A stretch of DNA of 64,000 nucleotides from positions 145,643 through 209,642 of the forward strand of contig CANJRG010000004.1 in NCBI GenBank assembly GCA_947476745.1, read 5' to 3'. The stretch comes from Acidimicrobiia bacterium. Lineage in GTDB: Bacteria > Actinomycetota > Acidimicrobiia > Acidimicrobiales > CAIXPF01. Positions within the stretch are counted from its first letter, which is position 1. Each line of letters begins with the position of its first letter. The notes under the pieces are model-generated. The model did no database searches. It was not told where the DNA came from and saw only the letters and a program-made list of their open reading frames with translations. Below, piece after piece: positions 59,680 through 64,000 of this stretch. The translations under genes and the position numbers were made by a program.

Positions 59680-61110
59680 ATGAACGGTATCGGTGATGGC
59701 CCGGTCGTCTGGACCGCAGTGGTCGTGGCCGGCTATCCGGCGCTGGCCATCGCGCTCATCGAGCTGCAGCGCCGGCTTCGGGACCGCTTCCCCGCCGGGG
59801 CGAAGGTCTGCCACCTGCTGCAGATCACGGTCCTGCCGCCGCTGGCGCTGTTCCTGCTGATCGACAACGTGGCGGACGTGCCCGCGGACCACACGCTGCA
59901 CCGGCTGGTGCTCAGCGTGCTGGCCATCACCTCGATCAACGCGGCGCTCGCCGCGCTCAACGCCCTGGTGCGTTCGGGCAGCATGTCGAGCGACTGGGTG
60001 CAGCGCACCACCGGCCTGGTGCTCGACCTCGCCCGGCTGCTCGTGGTGCTGGTGGCCGCGGCGGTGGTCGCGTCGCACATCTGGGCGGTCGACCTCGGCG
60101 CCATGCTCACGGCCCTCGGGGTCGGATCGGTGGTCCTCGGCCTCGCCCTGCAGGACACGCTGTCGGGGCTGTTCGCCGGCGTGTCGCTGATGTCGAGCAA
60201 GCACTTCAAGGAGGGCGACTGGATCGAGGTCGCCGAGTACTCCGGCCGCATCGTGCAGATGAACTGGCGAACGGTCACCGTCGAGACGCTCGACGACAAC
60301 CGCCTGGTGGTGATCCCCAACTCGGAGTTGGCCCGGACGCAGTTCACCGTGCTCACCAGCGGCAACCGCAGCTTCGGGGAGAACATCGAGGTCCACTTCG
60401 CCTACGGCAGCCCGCCGGCCCGGGTGATGGACGCCCTGGAGAAGGCCGTGCTCGCAGTCGACCTGGTGTTGCCCGAGCCGCCGCACGACATCGACCTGAT
60501 CGGCCTCGACGAGCACGGCCTGCACTACGAGGTCACCATCCACACCCGGACCCGCAAGGAGGGCGAGGAAGCCGTCACCGAGGTGCTGCGCAAGCTGTGG
60601 TACATCTGCCAACGTGAGCGGCTGGTCTTCGCCGGCGCCGCCCACCGCTTGAACGGCCACAGCGAGCCGGAACGGATGCCGGCGGCGGAGATCACGGCAC
60701 GGCTGGTGGCCACCGGGCTGTTCCCCGCCGACGCCCGGGCGCTGCAGGCGGTGGTCGACGACGCCCGCCACGAGCTCTACGACGATGCCGAGGTGCTGCT
60801 GCCCGCCGGCGACCCCTTCACCGAGCTGTTCCTGGTGGTCGAGGGCCGCCTCGCCGTCGTGTTGGGACGGGGCGAGCACCAGCGGGTGGTCCAACAGGTC
60901 GGGCCGGGCGAGCTGTTCGTGGGTCGTGCCCTGCTCACCGGGGCCCCCGCGACCGTCGGCCTGCACGCCGACGGGGAGGTTTCGGTCATCCACCTCGGGT
61001 CGTTGGCCGTGCTGGCCTTCCTCAACGAGAACCCGACCCTCGCCCGTCCGTTCGAGGCCCGGATCGAGATGACCGAGCTGGGCCTGGCCACCATCGGCAA
61101 CGCGGCCTGA
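59680..61110 (+). CDS. MscS-family channel with C-terminal cyclic-nucleotide-binding-like domain
   Basis: 476-residue membrane protein. About four N-terminal helices precede the MscS pore/beta domain (GLALQDTLSGLFAGVSLMSS near 155-175, then KEGDWIEV, RTVTVETLDDNRLVVIPNSEL). The MscS C-terminal cage follows, and a CNB-like domain covers about 345-460 (LYDDAEVLLPAGDPFTELFLVVEGRLAVVL). The phosphate-binding cassette reads GELFVGRALLTGAPATV (410-426): the ribose-binding Glu of FGE becomes Gly415 in my alignment and the phosphate-binding Arg is absent. This bCNG architecture normally gives ligand-gated channels. Co-transcribed with the receptor. Confidence 0.85.
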   Translation: MNGIGDGPVVWTAVVVAGYPALAIALIELQRRLRDRFPAGAKVCHLLQITVLPPLALFLLIDNVADVPADHTLHRLVLSVLAITSINAALAALNALVRSGSMSSDWVQRTTGLVLDLARLLVVLVAAAVVASHIWAVDLGAMLTALGVGSVVLGLALQDTLSGLFAGVSLMSSKHFKEGDWIEVAEYSGRIVQMNWRTVTVETLDDNRLVVIPNSELARTQFTVLTSGNRSFGENIEVHFAYGSPPARVMDALEKAVLAVDLVLPEPPHDIDLIGLDEHGLHYEVTIHTRTRKEGEEAVTEVLRKLWYICQRERLVFAGAAHRLNGHSEPERMPAAEITARLVATGLFPADARALQAVVDDARHELYDDAEVLLPAGDPFTELFLVVEGRLAVVLGRGEHQRVVQQVGPGELFVGRALLTGAPATVGLHADGEVSVIHLGSLAVLAFLNENPTLARPFEARIEMTELGLATIGNAA

Positions 61111-61231
61111 GCGACCAGGCGCCGTACCGGCTCACGGCCGGGCTGGATTCCGCAAGGGCGACCCCGAGGCGGCCGGGCCCCGCCCCGGCGGGCCGGTAGC
61201 CGGCGCGGGGACGGGCGAATCGCACGGGGGC
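61111..61231. other. Convergent intergenic gap
   Basis: GC-rich sequence with short complementary blocks (for example GGCCC / GGGCC) but no strong single hairpin; presumably the shared terminator region of the channel and DsbA-like genes. Confidence 0.3.
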
Positions 61232-61912
61232 TCAGCCCTGCTCGGCGACCCCGAGGCTGTCGGCGAGCTGCGGCTTCTCCCGCAGCGAGCGCTTGAGCTC
61301 GGCCATGCCGGGGAAGGTCGCCACCTCCCACACCGCGTCCCACAGCCGCAGAGCCTCATCGCCGCGGGGCACCCGGCTGATGACCGGGCCGAAGAACGAG
61401 TAGGTCTGCCCGTCGCGACGGAAGCTGATGATCGGTGTGCCGACGTCGCGACCGGTACGGCTGAGGGCGTCGTCGGTCTCGGCCTGCAGCACGTCGTCCC
61501 ATACCGGGTCGTTGGCCGCAGCGAGATACCGCTCGGCCACACCGACCGAACGCAGGTAGTCGGGGAAGCCGGCCTCGAAGTGGTCGACGATGTCGTGGCG
61601 ACGGCGCCGGACGTGCAGGTCGCCGCCGAACTGGGTGTACAGCTCGCCCATGCGTGTCGGGCCCTCCTCGGCGCGGATGGCGGCTGCCACCCGCAGCAGC
61701 TTCTGGCCGCTGCCGTGGCCGGCGATGTAGCCGTCGGGGAAGTCCGTGGCGTAGTCCTTGTCCTTGTTGAGCAGCCGCAGGCAGATGAAACGCCAGTCGA
61801 CCTCGAGGTCGCGCAGGGCCGCCACCTCGGCAACCCAGCGGGAGGTGAGCCATGCCCAGGGGCAGACCGGGTCCCAGAAGAACTCGACGTCGGCGGTACC
61901 GGAGGAAGCCAT
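61232..61912 (-). CDS. DsbA-family thioredoxin-fold protein, Rv2466c-like
   Basis: 226-residue thioredoxin-fold protein, close to the mycothiol-dependent nitroreductase Rv2466c group (FFWDPVCPWAWLTSRWVAEV; DVGTPIISF; FFGPVISRVPRGDEALRLWD). The active site is Cys17-Pro-Trp-Ala20, again lacking the second cysteine of CPWC, like the paralogue at 14849-15553. The helical insert between the strands is present. Start ATG 61912 with AAGGA 7 nt upstream. Predicted cytoplasmic thiol oxidoreductase or F420/mycothiol-linked reductase. Confidence 0.85.
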   Translation of the reverse strand: MASSGTADVEFFWDPVCPWAWLTSRWVAEVAALRDLEVDWRFICLRLLNKDKDYATDFPDGYIAGHGSGQKLLRVAAAIRAEEGPTRMGELYTQFGGDLHVRRRRHDIVDHFEAGFPDYLRSVGVAERYLAAANDPVWDDVLQAETDDALSRTGRDVGTPIISFRRDGQTYSFFGPVISRVPRGDEALRLWDAVWEVATFPGMAELKRSLREKPQLADSLGVAEQG

Positions 61913-62021
61913 GATCAGATCCTTTGCTCAGGGTTGACGCTCGGAAGTGGTGTGCACAGGGCCTCTGCCCGTGCAGATGTGCCCGGCGGGCGGCCCAGCC
62001 GGGCACCCGGTGCCAGCTACG

Positions 62022-63458
62022 TCACCAGACGGGCGGGATGGCCCGGTGCCAGTCGGTGACCCGTTGGAACGCCGCGCCGGCCTGCAGCACCAGGGCGTCG
62101 GCGAACGCCGGACCGGCGAGCTGCAGCGAGGCCGGTAGCGACTCGGCCAGACCCATCGGCAGGGCGATCGCGGGCAGGCCCAACGAGTTGTACGGCGGGG
62201 TGTACAGCGTGCGCAGCCGGGCCGAACGGTCCGGGTCGCCGCCGTAGCGAACCGCGGTGGTCCCCGTGGTCGGGGTGGCGATCAGATCGACCGAACCGAA
62301 CAGCTCGGCGACCCGGCGGCGGCCCAGCGACCGCAGCCGTTGGATCTGTACGTAGTCGCCGCCGCTGATGAGGGCGCCCTGGGCGATGCCGCGCCGGGTG
62401 TCCACGCCGTAGTCGTCCCAGCGTCGGGCCAGCAGGTCTCGATGCCAGGCGAAGGCCTCGGCGAACAGGCCGCTGAAGCAGGACTCGGCGAGCTCGTCCC
62501 ACAACGGGAACTCGACGGGGACCAGCACGGCACCGGCTTCGCTCAGGGCGTCGAGGGCGGCCTCGAAGCACGCTGCCACCCCCGGCGATGCCGAGCCGGC
62601 GTCCACGGTGACCGAGCGGGCGACGCCGATACGCAGCCCGGCGATACCACGGTCGAGGCCGGCGGTGAAGTCCTCGACGGGCCGCAGCACCGTGGTGTCG
62701 TCGCCCGGGTCGGGCCCGGCGATCACGTTCAGCAACGCCGCGCAGTCCGCGGCGCTGCGGGCCAGAGGTCCGATGTGGTCGTAGCTGAAGCCCAGCGGGA
62801 CGCAGCCGTTCTTGGGAACCAGCCCGAAGGTCGGCTTGTGGCCGGTCACCCCGCAGTACCCAGCCGGCAGGCGGATGCTGCCTGCGGTGTCGGTCCCCAG
62901 GCCAGCGGGGAACAGCCCGGCGGCCACCCCGGTCGCCGTCCCCGACGACGACCCGCCGGGCCAGTGCTCGAGGCTCCAGGGGTTGCGTGGCAGCGGGAAG
63001 GGCTTGGCGGCCTCCTGCGGGCTGTCATCGAGGCGGTGAAGGCGCAGGTCGGGAAAGCCGATGGCGAACTCCATCGTGGTGGTCTTGCCCAGCACGATGG
63101 CACCGGCGGTCCGCAGCCGTGCAACCACCGGACCGTCTCCCGCCACCCCCCAGGCCGGGTCGAGCGCCAGGGACTGCGCCGTGGTCGGGCCCTCGTCGGT
63201 GGCCAGGATGTCCTTCACCCCGAGCGGGACGCCGTGCACGGCCGAACGCACCCGGCCCGCGGCCCGCTCCGCGTCGAGCTCACCCGCAGCGGCACGTGCA
63301 GCCTCGTCGAAGCGGCGCAGGTATGTGCCGGTCTGCGGATCGACCCGGTCAGCGGCCTGCTGATAGGTGCGGACCAGCTCCACCGAGGTGACCGCGCCTT
63401 GCTCGAGTGCCGCCGCCAGCTCCAGCACGCTGCTGCGCCGGATCTCGTCGGCGTTCAT
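62022..63458 (-). CDS. Amidase (amidase-signature family)
   Basis: 478-residue amidase-signature hydrolase. Triad: Lys82 (PLGVKDILAT), the cis-Ser within PGGSSSGTA at about 170-172, and Ser194 (DTAGSIRLPAGYCG). It lacks the extra C-terminal domain of the allophanate hydrolase in this window. Substrates in the family range from aliphatic and aryl amides to 1-carboxybiuret and aminoacyl-tRNA. ATG 63458 overlaps the stop of a 56-codon ORF (ATGA) that may encode a small partner subunit. Confidence 0.87.
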   Translation of the reverse strand: MNADEIRRSSVLELAAALEQGAVTSVELVRTYQQAADRVDPQTGTYLRRFDEAARAAAGELDAERAAGRVRSAVHGVPLGVKDILATDEGPTTAQSLALDPAWGVAGDGPVVARLRTAGAIVLGKTTTMEFAIGFPDLRLHRLDDSPQEAAKPFPLPRNPWSLEHWPGGSSSGTATGVAAGLFPAGLGTDTAGSIRLPAGYCGVTGHKPTFGLVPKNGCVPLGFSYDHIGPLARSAADCAALLNVIAGPDPGDDTTVLRPVEDFTAGLDRGIAGLRIGVARSVTVDAGSASPGVAACFEAALDALSEAGAVLVPVEFPLWDELAESCFSGLFAEAFAWHRDLLARRWDDYGVDTRRGIAQGALISGGDYVQIQRLRSLGRRRVAELFGSVDLIATPTTGTTAVRYGGDPDRSARLRTLYTPPYNSLGLPAIALPMGLAESLPASLQLAGPAFADALVLQAGAAFQRVTDWHRAIPPVW

Positions 63459-63625
63459 GACCCGTCCCCACACTCGACGGCATGGATGCGCTCCATGCGG
63501 CGACGCAGGCCCGGGTACAGCTCGGCGATAGCCGCGACGTCGTCGTCGGGAACGACGATCCCGTGCACCCCGAGCAGCGCGGTCACCACGTCACACGGTG
63601 GCAGGGGCACCGATCGGTTGTCCAT
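63455..63625 (-). CDS. Small protein coupled to amidase, possible GatC/AtzG-like subunit
   Basis: 56 residues (MDNRSVPLPPCDVVTALLGV at the start, then VPDDDVAAIAELYPGLRRRM). It is translationally coupled to the amidase by an ATGA overlap. Amidase-signature enzymes such as GatA and AtzE work with tiny helical subunits (GatC, AtzG), and this ORF has the right size, position and helical pattern, but I see no firm sequence match. No other gene fits in this stretch. Confidence 0.6.
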   Translation of the reverse strand: MDNRSVPLPPCDVVTALLGVHGIVVPDDDVAAIAELYPGLRRRMERIHAVECGDGS

Positions 63626-63687
63626 GGCCGCACCCTACCCCTCCAGCTTTCCCCTTCGACGAGGGGTTGAACGCCGCAGCAATGCGG

Positions 63688-63693
63688 TAGGTT
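63688..63693 (+). promoter_or_regulatory. -10-like box TAGGTT upstream of D-aminoacylase-like gene
   Basis: TAGGTT, with TTGAAC 15 nt upstream as a possible -35 (63667-63672). A leader of about 50 nt holds a small GGCATC/GATGCC hairpin and the GGGGGAAGGA ribosome site before ATG 63747. Confidence 0.35.
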
Positions 63694-63746
63694 CTTGGTT
63701 ACCTCGCGCGCGGCATCGGGGGATGCCGAGGGGGGAAGGACTACAC

Positions 63747-64000
63747 ATGACTGATTTCGACATCCACATCAAGGGTGGCACGATCGTCGACGGCACCCGG
63801 GTGCCCCGCTACCGCGGCGACGTGTGGATCAAGGACGGCAAGATCGCCCAGATCGGCGGCCGGGCCAAGGGCGTGTCCGAGAAGATCATCGACGCCGACG
63901 GGCTGATCGTCGCCCCCGGCTTCGTGGACCTGCACACCCACTACGACGCGCAGATCCGCTGGGACCCGTACTGCACCATCTCCGGCTGGCACGGCGTCAC
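63747..64000 (+). CDS. N-acyl-D-amino-acid deacylase-like amidohydrolase, truncated by window edge
   Basis: The first 84 residues of an amidohydrolase: a composite beta-sandwich start (FDIHIKGGTIVDGT, IKDGKIAQIGG) and the metal-binding GFVDLHTHYDAQIRWDP, the D-aminoacylase-type HxH with the DAQ that distinguishes it from dihydropyrimidinases. It would deacylate N-acyl-D-amino acids or related amides; the catalytic half lies outside the window. ATG 63747 has a GGGGGAAGGA site at 63731-63740. Divergent from the amidase operon. Confidence 0.85.
   Translation, partial: MTDFDIHIKGGTIVDGTRVPRYRGDVWIKDGKIAQIGGRAKGVSEKIIDADGLIVAPGFVDLHTHYDAQIRWDPYCTISGWHGV

Noticed and set aside
1..64000. tRNA, rRNA, insertion sequences, integrases or phage genes
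   Set aside because: None recognised on reading both strands; the window looks like ordinary chromosome.

Overview
This is a 64-kb window of very GC-rich, gene-dense DNA from an actinobacterial chromosome. I count 54 protein-coding genes, two of them cut by the window edges, and no rRNA, tRNA, transposase, prophage or CRISPR array. The family content points to Actinomycetota: several LLM-class (probably F420-linked) oxidoreductases, a MSMEG_1061-type flavoprotein, two Rv2466c-like thioredoxin-fold proteins, an SCO6745-family protein, many acyl-CoA enzymes and frequent GTG starts. About fifteen genes start about 6-8 nt after a TANNNT-like -10 box, which suggests leaderless transcripts. An Acidimicrobiia-like heterotroph is my best guess, but that is inference only.

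Layout. 1-10.5 kb: a truncated cytochrome P450, a type-B carboxylesterase, a Rieske oxygenase, the RNA helicase HrpA, an MFS exporter and a phytanoyl-CoA dioxygenase-like protein. 10.6-18.1 kb: a metallophosphoesterase, an epoxide hydrolase, an acyl-CoA synthetase, a carboxymuconolactone-decarboxylase/AhpD-like gene whose second redox cysteine is an in-frame TGA followed by a SECIS-like hairpin (candidate selenoprotein), a DsbA-like partner gene, and a double-length family III CoA-transferase. 18.2-31.2 kb: a long minus-strand cluster, probably an operon. In transcription order it encodes a GntR/FCD regulator, ABC ATPase, two permeases, a BMP-type binding lipoprotein, a biuret-hydrolase-like enzyme, allophanate hydrolase, a second cysteine hydrolase, and the three subunits of an oxamate carbamoyltransferase-like enzyme (AllH, AllF, AllG). 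Nearly all junctions are 4-bp ATGA overlaps. It looks like uptake and dismantling of a nitrogen-rich ureide to ammonia, CO2 and carbamoyl phosphate.

31.4-56.2 kb: a mosaic of short transcription units for catabolism: a SnoaL-like protein, SDR, 2-keto-4-pentenoate hydratase-like enzyme, amidohydrolase, VOC protein, CoA-transferase, LLM oxidoreductases, iron alcohol dehydrogenase, three alpha/beta hydrolases, a CaiC-like ligase, a two-gene acyl-CoA dehydrogenase, an SCO6745-family protein, a TRIC channel, an isopropylmalate-dehydrogenase-like enzyme, an MFS protein, an HpaB-family protein and an enoyl-CoA hydratase. 56.5-61.1 kb: an operon of an LLM oxidoreductase, a membrane receptor with a degenerate class III cyclase domain, and an MscS channel with a C-terminal cyclic-nucleotide-binding domain that also lacks key ligand residues. 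61.2-64 kb: a second DsbA-like protein, an amidase with a tiny upstream partner ORF, and the start of a D-aminoacylase-like amidohydrolase.

The most interesting items are the candidate selenoprotein, the ureide cluster that combines BiuH, AtzF and AllFGH with an ABC importer, and the receptor/channel pair in which both cyclic-nucleotide sites look degenerate. Small intergenic tandem repeats and several perfect dyads are also recorded. All family calls come from motif recognition alone; no database search was run.
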